Shown: positions 1 through 12,101 of the stretch, piece after piece
How positions within the stretch are numbered: the stretch's first letter is position 1
Layout of the letters: each line of letters opens with the position of its first letter
Assembly: GCA_043228905.1 (NCBI GenBank)
Contig: JBHGNT010000002.1
Coordinates: forward strand, 1,550,001-1,614,000
Source of the DNA: Azolla caroliniana
Lineage: Eukaryota; Polypodiophyta
Length of the DNA: 64,000 bases
Reading direction: 5' to 3'
Notes under the pieces: generated by a model
Database searches by the model: none
What the model was told of the DNA's origin: nothing
What the model saw: the letters and a program-made list of their open reading frames with translations, nothing else
Translations under genes and position numbers: made by a program

Positions 1-1234
1 TTGGAGGTTGGTTAGCCATTGTTTTGAAAAGATTGATTCCCTTTTAATGCATCCATGCCCTGTTCTGTAAATACAGAGCTAAAAACATACATAGCATACA
101 GTCATCTTGGAAGCCCAGCGACAGTTAATTGACAACCCAGATGTCTTCTCAAATCCACATGATTTGTATGAGATGGCTCATCACCACAAATTGCCATTTG
201 TATTGGAGAAGCAGCAGAAGACCAATGATGTGGCATGGGCATCCATGCTGATGTAGCACAAAATCATAAGCTGGAAGGTCCAACGTCATAGGTATCCAAG
301 GATCCATGTCCATGCAGTTGCATAATCATTGGTTATTGGGCATGAGATATTCGGCTACCAAACATCCATGCAAATGCAAATGTGGCCTGATCAGCTAAAA
401 CAATTTTGAATAATTGGAAATCCATTATGTTTTTGTGAAACATCATTTGGTGATGAAAACCCAGCAAGCAAGCAGTTTGGAGAGCACAATATATCTAGGT
501 TTGCACATAAATTCTTTCAGACGTTGCTGTATGGGAAACATCAATAGCAATATCATTCCATTAGGTTGCTCATGAAATATAGAATGGCATTCCTACTCAT
601 GAGATATACAGCTTTTGTTTTTTTGTTAGCAAATTAAATATATTGATATTCGAATAAAGAAATGTACATTTGCTCACGGATGGTGCACCTCAAAACACCA
701 GCTAGTGAGCACATTATACTTATATTGGAAAAAACTTCTTAAAAAATAAGTGCAATAAATCAAGGTGTTATGATTTTGTATGGCTTTTTTCATGGTGCAG
801 AATGAGATTTTATAATTAATATGTTTGTTTGCCATGTTCCGGGATATTCCTAGAAAACAAATGCATAGTCATTTCTTGAGTCACCCAAGGTATGATTTTG
901 TACTTGGTTGTATGACAGTTTTTTGTATAAAAACTCAAACTTGACAGTTACATATATCTCCAACTTCATTCTAGAATAGCATTTGAGAAACCACAGCCAA
1001 ACCTCAAATAAAACTACAAACCAACAAATCTTAATATTGTGATTAATGTATTAATTTAGAGAAACATTATTTGTACATCAGACAAAAGAAGACTGAACGA
1101 AATAAAAATAGGCATCAAACTCATATTACAAATTCAAGGAAAACACTAGCATCCCCTTCAATCATCTACAAGAAGCTCTGAGTTCTATGCACACTCAAAA
1201 CATAAGTTTATTTTCATTTTCCTCTTTGATACGT
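1..1234. other. Intergenic, no gene recognised
   Basis: AT-rich sequence downstream of the COR413 gene. I see no coding block with family resemblance on either strand. The last roughly 100 bases probably include the 3' UTR of the minus-strand COR413 gene, but no polyadenylation site could be fixed. Confidence 0.5.
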
Positions 1235-3101
1235 CTACGTGAATAGCTTGATCAACTCCCAGAGAGGACACACAAAGAGCAAGATGATACCAATAGTGTT
1301 TGAGACACCACGGCGTTCACCAAATGCATTGCGGAAACCACCCGCAACCCTGATATGTTCTTGTAGAAGATATATTCCGATGACAAGGCTTATAATATAT
1401 CCAATTATAGTACCCCTTAGGGTACTAACCAACAGGCTCGGTGCAGACACAATGAGTAGTATCAATGCCCCAGGAATTTCCAACCAATCTGTAAATACAC
1501 CAAAATGGTAACTATGCATTCTTGTAGCACACCAGAAACCTTAAAAGGGATGAAGAAGGGAACCACACTTTATTAACTTCTTTCCTTTCTTTCATACTTT
1601 TTGTAAATTTCCCCATACATGCAGGAACAAAACCACCCAAGAGCTACTATATCCGCATTCCATGAGTTGGTATTGAACGAAACAAATCAACAATATTGGA
1701 GAGAATCAAACATAAACACTAAATTATATTACCTAAATTATATTGCATAAATTTTCAATGATGCCAAGGACCAAAAATTGAGTCATCTCATACCAGGGAA
1801 ATATTTTGGGAAGAAGAGACGCAGCACGACCGCAACAAAAGCTATCCATTGTCCGACCTCGCCCCTGAGGAGGAACCAACAAATTCCAAATTAACACAAA
1901 TCTCACAAACAGATGTCTTAAACTCCATATACCCCTCTGTACCTAAATAAAGTGAAAAGGACTGAAGGCAAGTTGAGGAAAATATATGGCACCAGTAGAC
2001 CCGTCAATATGTCTGTTTTCCATACTGTCCGATGCAGAATAAGCAAGTATCTGCGAAAAAAAAACAAAATTAAGTTTCATGAGAATAGATCGTATGAATA
2101 AAAGAAAAGGTGACATCTAATTGACATTTTGATCTTCAAAACCAGCTATATATTTATAGTTCTGATCTCATAACCAGCTGTTTATGTTAGGCTTCGATGC
2201 GCACATTTAACTCAAAGGAGATGATCAAAGTCTGACACAAGTATGCTATTCATTTCATCACAATTCCGAGATACACCTAAAGGATATTACTGATGTTCCC
2301 CTATTAATCATAAATCTGAGACACAAGAGCGATAGGACAGGAGGTTACATATGCATGAATATGAAAAACAAAGGATAAATGCATCACCAAGTGGGAATTA
2401 AAAGCAGAATGCACTGCACAGATTGAATATTCTAATAGCTCAAGCGTCAAAAAGAGCTGTCACGATCTACATTTTGAGCTACTCTAGATCTCCCGCAAAA
2501 TCCAGTCGACAAGAAGAGAAGGCATTGTGAAAGGTTACTTGTTAAGGGCATAGTGCCATAAACAGTGAGATTCTCTGAACAGTACCAAAACAATTGAGAT
2601 AGATCTCTACAGGGCATCATCAAATCAATCTCACCCAAGAATAAAAACCGCGATAGATGTTTTGTAGAATCCTTTCTCATCACGCCAATGAACTCAAAAA
2701 ATTCAATAACGGGTTTATATGCATTTCCGAACTGTATACCGGTTTGAGGCAAAAAATTAAACCTCTTTCCAAACACGGCCAAATTTCTTCCTAAACTCTG
2801 AACCTCTACCCAAACCCTAAACCTCTCTCTCTCTCTGTATATCTGGGAAACAGATATAATAAATAAATAAAACTCACATCGCAGCGATCGAAGCAAGCCA
2901 TTGGAGGATAACTACAGAGGTAGAGGCGAGAAGCACAGTTTCAGTTAATCGACGGACTAGATTTCTCCCCGAACCCACAAAATCTTGCACATCAGAGGAA
3001 GACAGAGAAGAAGAAGAAGAAGAAGAAGAAGAAGAAGAGAGAAGACGATGACGCATTGCCATAGCCATGGCCATTCGGTGGCTGAGGGGAGAAGAAAACA
3101 C
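1235..3101 (-). CDS. COR413-PM: Cold-regulated 413 plasma-membrane protein (COR413-PM), 4 exons
   Basis: Multi-pass membrane protein of the plant COR413 family, which is associated with cold and dehydration responses; its biochemical role is not settled. Coding exons on the minus strand: 3101-2878, 2050-1943, 1864-1794 and 1488-1235. All introns are GT/AG, and the joined frame is open for 218 codons with stop TAG at 1235-1237. The joined protein carries family hallmarks: LASIAAIYLLILHRT, the exon 3 block GEVGQWIAFVAVVLRLFFP, then DWLEIPGALILL, YLLQEHIRVAGGFRN and RGVSNTIGIILL. The length is typical of the plasma-membrane branch. The plastid inner-membrane branch has a different core, so that alternative is unlikely. 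The N-terminus is unusual: it holds a serine run encoded by a GAA microsatellite and has several candidate Met starts (3101 or within MAMAMAM). The longest start is given. The assignment is firm, the exact start is not. Confidence 0.88.
3003..3040. repeat. (GAA)n microsatellite inside COR413 exon 1
   Basis: A run of about twelve GAA units on the plus strand. Read on the minus strand it encodes the polyserine stretch near the N-terminus of the COR413 protein, so its length is likely to vary between individuals. Confidence 0.85.
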
Positions 3102-5271
3102 AGAGAGACAGCGGAGCAGAAAGGAGAGGAACAGGGGCAGAAGAAGGACCCAGTAGTATTTTTATTTTTATTTTTATTTTTATTATTTATGTATTTGTCT
3201 TTTATCTATTTTATTTATATGTACAGTAGTTGTATTTTGTATTATTTTTATATCTGCATTTCTATTTTAATTTTATTCATTTCTTATTCTTATTTATGTA
3301 GTTGTTTGTTTGCGGGTTTTTTTCTTTTTTTTTGTATTTTAGTTTATTCATTTTGATTTTATTTATTTGCATGTCTTGTTATGATCATTATTATGATTAT
3401 TTTATGTTTTTGCTTATTATTTATGTTTTCTGTTCTATGGTTTTAATTAATTTATTATTTTCTATTTTGCCCAATTTCTTATTTCTATTTTATATTTTTA
3501 TTTGTTTTTTTATTTTTCCTTTATTCTTTATTTTTTATCTCTCTCTTGGATAGAGTGATTTCGCTTTACTTTTATGTCCTTCTTTTGGTTTGTTTGATTA
3601 GAATAATTTGTTTTTTAAGTAGAGTCACACACGATGCCATCCATGATCTTGCATGGGTGCATGAATCATGGGAAGGTGTTGGTCCACTTATCTCATTGCA
3701 ATTTATAACACAAAAGAAAGAGTCCATACCAGGCTCATATTGCATCCATGACACGTAGCCGAAAGAAAGGCTACTATGTTCCGCATTCGTATCATTCTTA
3801 TCATTCTTCTGTTGTTTTTGTTGAATACGTACATACCTTTTTAGGCATCTTTCATCGTGACCTTTGCTAATCTTCTCAGATCTAGTGGCTCGGAGATCCA
3901 CCAATGTAGGGACATCTAGTAGCAAGATGAACGATCTCATCATGCAACCTGATGGCTTAGTGACCTTAGATTTGGTTATTTGTAGACACACTCGACCTAC
4001 TTGACCGTAGATGATCTAATGGCTTTGGAGGCCCACACATATTTCAACCAGAGATTTCATGAAGGTTGCATTTTTATAGGATCAGTGTTATCCTCAAATA
4101 CAATTGACAAAAAGTAAATAAATCCATAAAGGTTGTGGTCGTAGTCAGAACTTATTTGCTTATCTTGTTGGTTGAAAAACAACTCAAATTTAATGCCTTC
4201 GGCTTGACAACAAACTTGCAATATATGATGGCCAATTGCCCCCACCAATCTTCAACGAGATCTTGATATCAAGGTCAAAAAGGTGCTCCAACGCAAGTTT
4301 ACAAAACATGCAAAAAAATAGATATTCATCTCATTTCAAAACTTTTGAGAATTACGTTCTTATTTACAAGATTACCTAGGCACCATGTGTTCATACATCA
4401 TTGCTCGCACCTTTAAACAACTTTGTGCAATGTGACCAACCTTACATGAATAAGGGCCAAGCAGCATTAATTGTGAAACAATCCAACACTTTACAGCTAT
4501 ATACCTCAAGCTACTTAGAGATAGCAAACTTGGAATTCAAATATTTCATGGGTCTGGCCATACAAACCAAGTAACCAAGAGCATGGGTCTTCATTCCATT
4601 TCGCTGCTCCTTGACTATATTTCCTGTGTTCCTTCTCAAGACACAATTGAATGTGCACATCAATTCTCAATCTCACTCCATCCCCTCATCATTTATTTAT
4701 ACTTGGTTGCAAACCCAAACCTCCATTTCTCTTCTATACATAACATTTTAGTCATCAAATTGATTTCTTCGCAAGAAAGTTTTGGGTACTAACATTAGGA
4801 GTTCAGCAACAATTTCCAATGTGTGATCAAGCATTAACTAGTGTTATTATAAAACACTATTTTAGAGGAGAAGCTCAATCAGTGGCATGACCCACATGTA
4901 GATTCAGATTTACAATTACAATTATGAGGAGAAAATCAATTAGATTTCCTCCAAGCCCTCGTACATGTGTATTTAATGGGCAATCATAGTCACTACAGGC
5001 AAAAAGAGTAGGGAAATCAAATGGTTTTGAATTCTTTACAAATGAACCACAATAATATGCAATTATCATCAGCTAGTTTTCATAATTAAAAGATCAGAAT
5101 ATCATGCACATTCCAGATATGAGTTCCAAGTAGAAAAGAAGTCATCCAACTAACTGAAGATTACAAAAAAAAACAAAAATACAAAATCCTCGGACTACTT
5201 TCACTACATAATGATTACAAAGAAAGAAAATGAACATCTACGAATTTTTTTAAAAATCCTACAAACTAACC
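3102..5271. other. Intergenic between COR413 and Acinus; T-rich tract, no gene recognised
   Basis: Positions 3157-3550 are strongly T-rich, with TTTTTA and TTTTA repeats, and lie just upstream of the minus-strand COR413 gene. Positions 3560-4260 contain an open stretch (3572-3991, minus) with no recognisable domain, which I do not call a gene. Scanning 3102-4260 by eye I saw no CCGAC or GTCGG (CRT/DRE core). An ACGT-containing site occurs near 3749. Confidence 0.5.
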
Positions 5272-6186
5272 CTACATTTTACCCAAGGGTTTGGTTTTCA
5301 ATTGTCGATCATGATTGTTGTTTTCCTTCACAGCAGCTTTTTGAGCAACTTGCTCATCAGTCAGCGGCAAATAGTAAATGTGAGGTTTGGCTTTAGTCTT
5401 GTAAAACAAATCATCTAATGTAGGAACCTGAGGCTCAGGTTCCTTACGATGAACTTGTGGAGGTATTCTTTCTCTCAAAGGAGGTGGAGGTGGTAATACA
5501 TTAGAATGGCCATGTGATGAAGTTTTGTGTGTTGCTTGAGGCAGCGAATTATTATTAATATTTCCTTGTGGAACCGAAGCTTGAGGTGTACTCAAGTTGG
5601 TCTTCTCTTGTGTACCTGTGGATTTTGCTTTCACTTCATTAGGATCAACAAACTCAGCCACCAGTAAGTTACCAAATGAAGGAGGCCACTGTTTATGATA
5701 TAACCCATTTCGTGCAGACATTGCTTCGTCGATCGAAGAATACTGTTGTCAAAGCAAAACAATCATGCATATAATTACATATCCATGTAATATCATCTCA
5801 AAGAGATCATGAGAATAGTATTAGAAGGGGATACTCAAAATGACACGGTTTTTCTTTATTTATTCAAATGCCCTTCTGATTTTTATATTTTCCTTAAATG
5901 CCCTGGTTCAAGCCTATTTGAGAATTACACATGCTTAATGAAACCATGTGTTTCTCAATTATCTGTGTTGTTTGAGTGATAATACAGTCAATTCATCCCT
6001 TCTCATGTATTTCAGCAGTCGACCAGTGGCATTTGGGAAAATATAGAAAAACTCTGGATACTTCAAATTTATTTCCACCTGTACTTGTATATTCATACAT
6101 GTACAAAATTCTTGAATACGATAAATTTACGACAAATATCACCCAAAGGAGACAATGACAATGACATTATATATACATATATGTAT

Positions 6187-6223
<37 letters not shown>

Positions 6224-9031
6224 GACACACACATAAGCATCCATACCGTTATGTAGCAATGTGTTTTGATTTGGTCCATCCAGAATTCAACACATTGCCC
6301 AAATTCAGCCAGCATGTCCCTGACAGCTTTTAGGGTAAATGGCCGGACAAACCTTTCAATCTTAAGAGAGGTTGTCGGCGGAATAGATGGTGGAGGAACT
6401 GGAAAAAAAGTTCAATTTGAGTATATAAAAACGAGTTTACAAAAAGTTTACATACATGCCCCAAAGATTCATTGGATATAGAAAAAGGAGCAAATCAATA
6501 AATCATTCCATGGTGGGGATAATCTTATAAACTATGTAATGCTATACTGTCGTACTTCCACAGATACTCAATCAGGAAAAGCAAAAACTTTATAAAGAAT
6601 ATTACCTTCTCGTTTAGCACCATTTGTATCCAGTTCAGACTTGGCTATGGTTACCATTGGCTTTGATGTTGTCAATATCTTTGGGGATGATTTAGAAACC
6701 CCAACAGAAGAACCTTGCTTTGTTTCTGGTGACGTAATTTCTTTTACAATATCCATGGTAAGTGGCTTGTTAGTACTCACTTGCAAATCATTACCAGAGT
6801 TCCATCTTCTAACTCTTTTGGCTGGCTCTTGCTGCTTGTAATCACTAACTAAAAGCATAAAGAATTTAATTAAATAAGGAGACTAAACATAAAAATAAGG
6901 TCAAAACACCAGCAAATTCTTAACTAGTTGAGTATTGCTACCAGAATATCCCTAAGTTTTCAAAGACATAATGTAATTCCAATAATTATGAAAATATATG
7001 GGGTACGTGCTAAATACCCAACAAGCCAGGGCATTTAGGTATTTTTCTATTAGCAGCAATGTTCAAAATATTACCATCGTCCTTCCGTTTCTCTCCAGCT
7101 TTACTCTCTGTATAGTCACTGCTAGCCTTATTATGAATCTCCGTTACGTCTTTTTTATATTCATCTTCCAACACTGGGCCACCTATTCTTTCATCATCAT
7201 ACTTAGTATGCACTTGTTTTATGTCATCTGAAAAATCTTGTGATTTCTCTGACTTCATCAAATCGCTTCTACCATCAGGTTTTTCGACGTCCATTAAATC
7301 TTCTTTATGCTCCCCAATGTCCTCTGTCTTTAGCTCATTCTCTGTAGTTTCTGGGTGAATCTCAACAGACTTGCAATGACCTTCATAACCATCCTCAGGC
7401 TTCTCTTCCTCGTGAGTTATACCACTAGCAATTGGTGGCTGTATTGGTGTTTCAATATCTGTTTTTGGTTTCAACTCATTTTCCGTTAAAACATTTGAGA
7501 TATTAGGTACAACCTCATTACGATGCTCAATTTGTCTCTTACTAGCTTCATCTTTAATTTTATCCAAAGTCTCTGCATCGTCCATGACATGGTCATCTAC
7601 AGTAACCCTAGGTTCCAAAATGATGCCTTCATTCATGTCTGAAATGGGTACATCCACATCTCTATCATTTTTCGTTGATGATAATGGTGATGCTACTTGT
7701 GACACAATACCACCATCGACATCAGTATTTAGAGATCCCTCTCCTATATCGACATTTTGACTCAAAATATCATCGTGAGGTACCAGGGGATCAACCTGAA
7801 TCTGCTTCTCCATGATAACATTGTCACTAGTTACATCACCAAGTTCTGAGACGTTACCACTTGTAAAAGTTTGTATCATATCAACATTTCCAAGAGTAAC
7901 ATCACCAGATAATGGCAAATCCTCCTTCACATTATAAACAGCATTGCTAGATAACGTTAAGTCTTCCTTTGTGTCACTAGTAACATCACCAGGCAAAGGC
8001 AAATCTTGCTTCACATCCCTGATGGCATTGTTAGAATATAGCAAGTCCTCCTTCACGTCATTAGTAACATCACCAGATAATGGCAAATCCTCCTTCACAT
8101 TATAAACAGCATTGCTAGATAACGTTACGTCTTCCTTTGTGTCACCAGTAACATCACCAGGCAAAGGCAAATCTTCCTTCGCATCCCTGATGGCATTGTT
8201 AGAATATAGCAAGTCCTCCTTCACGTCATTAGTAACATCACCAGATAATGGCAAATCCTCCTTCACATTATAAACAGCATTGCTAGATAACGTTACGTCT
8301 TCCTTTGTGTCACCAGTAACATCACCAGGCAAAGGCAAATCTTCCTTCGCATCCCTGATGGCATTGTTAGAATATAGCAAGTCCTCCTTCACGTCATTAG
8401 TAACATTGCCATATGATAGAAAATCTCCTTTTCCATCATTAGTAAGAGTAATATTTCCAGATAAATATCCCTTTACATCATTATAATTAGATATCTGTGG
8501 ATCCTCTAGCTGAATAGGCTCTTTAAGGGGAACAATACAAGCTCCGCTTGATTCTAACGGTACAGATAAAACCTCCATTGCAGAATTTACTTGAGGATTT
8601 AAATTTTTCTCCTCGAATTCTGTTTTTCCTTCGTATTGTAAACCACCATATGTTTCTTTCTGATCTCTAACATATAAATTATTATCTTGCAAGACATTCT
8701 TTGAAGCTTCAGTATCAATCTCACTATATACTCCTTGTTGTTGATGAGATCTACCATCTAAATTACTATTTATTAAAACCTGATTTGTGGCTTCAGGAGA
8801 AAAATCACCGCCATACAAATTACTATGAATTAGAACCTGGTTTGTAGCTTGAGAGAAGCCACCTTCAATCGCATTTGCTTGTTCCTTCTTGATAGCTTCT
8901 TCTAACCTTTCAAACAGGTCTTTCTTCACACCTTTCAGACTTAATCTTCTCTTCTTAAGCTCTTCTTTGAGCTCTGTCACTTTGAGTTGCTCCAATGGCT
9001 TTCCATCAGATGAAGGATGTGGGCTCGACAT
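5272..9031 (-). CDS. ACINUS: Acinus-like splicing-associated protein (SAP + RRM + RSB motif), 4 coding exons
   Basis: Plant homologue of Acinus, the scaffold of the ASAP complex (with SAP18 and an RNPS1/SR45-type protein) that acts on pre-mRNA in the nucleus. Minus-strand coding exons: 9031-7075, 6848-6606, 6398-6247 and 5742-5272, giving 940 codons with stop TAG at 5272. The SAP domain is near residues 8-42 (LKVTELKEELKKRRLSLKG). A long acidic region follows, then an RRM-like fold around 740-822 (SLKIERFVRPFTLKAVRDML, then LLVAEFVDP). Close to the C-terminus are a proline run with RERIP and the RNPS1-SAP18-binding motif (TLDDLFYKTKAKPHIYYLPL, about 892-911). The start at 9031 (MSSPHPSSD) directly precedes the SAP domain. 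The frame stays open upstream to 9214, but a splice acceptor near 9089 suggests that part is intron and 5' UTR. Oddity: a 56-residue unit is repeated three times in exon 1. Confidence 0.88.
6180..6224. repeat. (CA)n-(TA)n microsatellite in an Acinus intron
   Basis: An alternating CA run of about a dozen units followed by TA units, lying in the intron between the third and fourth coding exons of the Acinus gene. Confidence 0.85.
7870..8410 (-). repeat. 168-bp tandem repeat coding for 56 residues in Acinus exon 1
   Basis: The same 10-mer (cctccttcac) recurs at 7921, 8089 and 8257, an exact 168-bp period. Each unit translates to 56 residues, and these are four variants of a 14-residue module of the form xDxKEDLxLSxxxT/V. 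Degenerate modules continue toward the N-terminus (NDVKGYLSGNITLT, NDGKGDFLSYGNVT). Copies are nearly identical at DNA level, so the last amplification is recent. Confidence 0.92.
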
Positions 9032-9710
9032 AGCTTCTGTTTTACTATATATTGTATCAGCTAGCTCAATCTTTGCTTTTAAGTTATACCTGAGATACAC
9101 CAAAGAAAGATAAGATGGAAAAAAGGAGAAGAAAATCACATCAAATGAAAGTGAAAATCTCAACAAAATTGCAGAAATGTCGAGAGAGTAGAGAAAATAT
9201 ATCTTCTCCAGCAATCCAAAGGTGGGGAAAAAAAAAATTCAGAAAAAGAAGGGTGTGGAAAAGAGGCAAAAGAGTAAGAAAATCAGCAATCAAAAGAAGG
9301 AAAGATAAAAAAGCAAAAAGCAAAACGTGTTTTGGTTATAAGTTTCAAAGAAAGCTCCCCTATCCGATCCTTCCCCAGCACGAGAGAAGATTCTTCTGTT
9401 TTTCCTGCAATTCTTCTTTCATACGGCACAAGAATTCCACAGAAGTAGGTCTGTCGGAAAGCCAAAAACTTTGTCACTGCAGACGAACGAATGAATCAAG
9501 AGACGCTTCTGTAAACCCTTTGCGATTAAAACAAAAATCTCTGATCTGAGGTAGTGGAGCTCTGAAGTTTTTCAGTGAAATTTCTGAATTTCTTTTCTTC
9601 CTTTTTCGGTTTTCTTCTGCGTAACTAGAGAAGAAGTGTCTTCACAGACAGAGCGAGAGATGTACTGTTTTGCTGCAGGAATCCATGTGTTCGTGCGTGT
9701 GTGTGTGTGT

Positions 9711-9749
<39 letters not shown>

Positions 9750-10004
9750 GAAGAGGAAGTTCTGCTGGTCTGCACCGAACTCTAACCCTAACCTAACCCT
9801 AACCCTAACCGGAAAAACACACAGGAAAACGAGCGAAACGAAAAGAAGACGACGAAGAAAACATCGTTAGGGCTTCTTTTCTTCTTCTTCTTTTTGCCAG
9901 GAGACTGTAGGATCGACCGGCCGAGCTGGTCACCTCGGATTTGGTCACTGGCAATAGCCGGGAACCGATTCTTGGAAAGTAAGCATTCCACAAGGGGGGG
10001 GAGG
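9032..10004 (-). promoter_or_regulatory. Acinus 5' leader and promoter region with simple repeats
   Basis: On the minus strand a probable 5' UTR splice acceptor (gtatctcag) ends near 9089, so a leader intron is likely. Upstream are a TG run followed by a GA run (about 9697-9743) and a telomere-like tract (9781-9810). I cannot place the transcription start; the region 9540-9880 is the likely zone. Confidence 0.4.
9781..9810. promoter_or_regulatory. Telomere-repeat-like tract (telo-box cluster) upstream of Acinus
   Basis: Thirty bases made of CTAACC and CTAACCC units. On the gene strand this reads as TTAGGG-type repeats, including three GGG runs plus shorter G runs. Telo-boxes (AACCCTAA) are known in promoters of plant translation and RNA-processing genes. 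Here the tract lies about 750 bp upstream of the Acinus start codon. Whether it is promoter or 5' UTR is not known. Confidence 0.6.
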
Positions 10005-10277
10005 TATGTCCTAGACGGTCAGTCCTAGTTTTCCTTTATTTCCCAAAATTCCCTTTTGCTTTCCCTAAGATTTGGGCCTTGCTTGGTACACACTCTGGAT
10101 ACATATATTGCACATGACACACACATTGCTCTCTCTCGTGTGAGTGAAGGAAAAGAGGCGGATAGCTCGACCCACACATCTCGCATGACCAGAGCAATAC
10201 ATGCCATTGCTTGAACTAGATGGTGTCTAACCAAGGCCGCTTCTTTTGACCATCCAAGAATTGATGGCACAGGTATG

Positions 10278-10702
10278 TATAAAAGTTAATATGCGGAAGC
10301 TTATGACAAACAGGTTCAGACGGATAGCAACAGAGAGAGTACATGTTTAATGGAGACCTTACAAGACACAGATAAAGAGTGGGAGAGACAGAGAGAGCAG
10401 AATAGCATGAACTATATTCAAAAAATAATACTTTGTACATAGGATGTGCTCAGTGAGCACTTTTTATACAAGTCCACAAGGGACTTACAGAAGTACTATG
10501 TACTTCAATGCTCATATGAGCGGCTAACACTAACTACGAGGACCATGACTACCTAGTAGTCTAGAAGCGTAGACCTCTAAACCGCCTACCAGTACACATG
10601 TGGGTCCGACTCCCCGATCTTGATCCGGCTCCTCGTTCCGGATACGATCCGGCTTTGGCTTATCCAGCCGATCTGGATCCAGTTGAGCTTGCTCACTTAA
10701 CA
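10278..10702 (-). repeat. Copia 3' LTR (425 bp)
   Basis: Matches the LTR at 13391 along its length but carries extra sequence near its plus-strand right end. The plus-strand left terminus is TATAAAAG where the other LTR has TGTAAAAG, so the canonical TG has mutated. The other end is TTAACA. Confidence 0.88.
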
Positions 10703-10855
10703 CTCCTCCTCAAGCTCAACTTGAGGTCGGATCGTGGTGTTAGTGTCTAGGGCAGATGATTCTTTCATTTGGCTCCTTTTGGAGTCCTCCCGCCTGGCTC
10801 GCGCTCCTCGTCCAGTCCGGTTCCTCCTTCTACGACCCATCCGATTCTACACTCC

Positions 10856-11804
10856 TCAACCTCCTCGGTCGGCTTGTCTGCTCAACAAGCCCATCTCAGC
10901 TCCTTCGTTGTTGCGACTTCGACGCTTCTCGACCCATCGGTTCCTCCGTGTCAGTGTTGACTTCCGCTGCCTTCTTTTGCGTTTGGCCTCTAGTTCATTC
11001 GGCTCCTCCGATTCAAACTCCTCTCGCGAATCGGCTACCTCCAATTCGTTCCACCTCTTGTCCGAATTGGTTGTCTCCAATTCGTCTTCAACCTTAGGCC
11101 CTTCACCACGTCCGGGTCTTGGCCTTCTCCTTCGGATCAGCTCTGTCTCTCTTGACTCTGTTGTCGTCGCCGCTTTCTCCGACTTGTCCGGATGTGCCAA
11201 CTCCTTCGGTCGACTCAGCTTCCTTTTTCTTCTTGTCTCCCCCCTTGTCTTGGTTCTGTCTTCCTCTTCGGTTCCTTGTCCAGTGCCATTACCTGGCTCC
11301 ATTCTCCCCCTCAAGTGCGGCACGTCCAGATGTTGGAGACCGAGCATCTCTGAGAAGTCTTGCAACTTGTCTGATCCGAGTGGCTTGGTGAAGATGTTAG
11401 CAACCTGTCGATCAGTGTGAACATACCAAAGTTCAACTTCACCGCTAAGGACCCACTCATGCACAAAGTGATAATGTACTTCTATGTGCTTTGTCTGATC
11501 ATGAAATACGAGGTTCTTAGCAAGTTGTATGTTGCTTACGTTGTCACAATAGATCAAGATTGGGGTCGGTACCTCGATCCAGAGGTCTTGCAACAGCCGC
11601 CGAAGCCATATAGCTTCACAAATGGCAATGGTGGCGCCCCGATACTCAACTTTCGTGCTCGACAGAGCTACGGTTGGTTGCTTTTTGTTGCTCCATGCAA
11701 CAATCGCGCTACCAAGAGAAAACATGTATCTAGAGGTGGACCGGCGATCCGATGCATCACCAGCCCAGTCGGCATCTGTATATTCACGTAGCTTTTCAGC
11801 TATA
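10856..11804 (-). pseudogene. Copia RNase H domain remnant
   Basis: Minus-strand translation gives the copia RNase H signature: YTDADWAGD, RRSTSRY, VALSSTKVEY, CDNVSNIQLAKN, HIEVHYHFV and IFTKPL. The domain occupies roughly 11300-11804. The frame then runs open for about 145 further codons of charged low-complexity sequence to 10856, which is not part of the conserved domain. Upstream the domain is interrupted by the hAT insertion at 11813. Confidence 0.85.
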
Positions 11805-11812
11805 GTGTGTCG

Positions 11813-12051
11813 TAGGGATCGGCAACGGTTCAGTTTAGGCTTAGCCGGTTTGGCTTGGATCAGGCCAAACTGGCTAAGCCTAAACCGTTTACAGGATCTC
11901 AAACCTAAGCCGAGCCGGTTCACAAAACGGTTTAGCATAAAGTGAACCGGTTTAGAAACCTCCCTCCCTCCCTCTCTCTCTCTCTCTCCCTACCTCCCTC
12001 TCTCTCTTAAATGATCCACTATATACTATATACTATATAGTATACATTGTA

Positions 12052-12101
<50 letters not shown>

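Noticed and set aside
2447-2896. Minus-strand open frame of 149 codons
   Set aside because: It lies mostly in intron 1 of the COR413 gene and has no domain; the spliced model explains the region.
3572-3991. Minus-strand open frame of 139 codons
   Set aside because: No recognisable domain, no splice partners and no family resemblance; lies in intergenic sequence next to low-complexity DNA.
10005-10272. G-rich run followed by TGTCCTAG, looking like a purine tract plus LTR start
   Set aside because: No matching LTR end or partner was found on the other side of the nested copia element.
10734-11420. Long plus-strand open frames over the copia RNase H
   Set aside because: Antisense shadow of the retroelement coding sequence in GC-rich DNA; composition is Ser/Arg/Leu-rich without domains.
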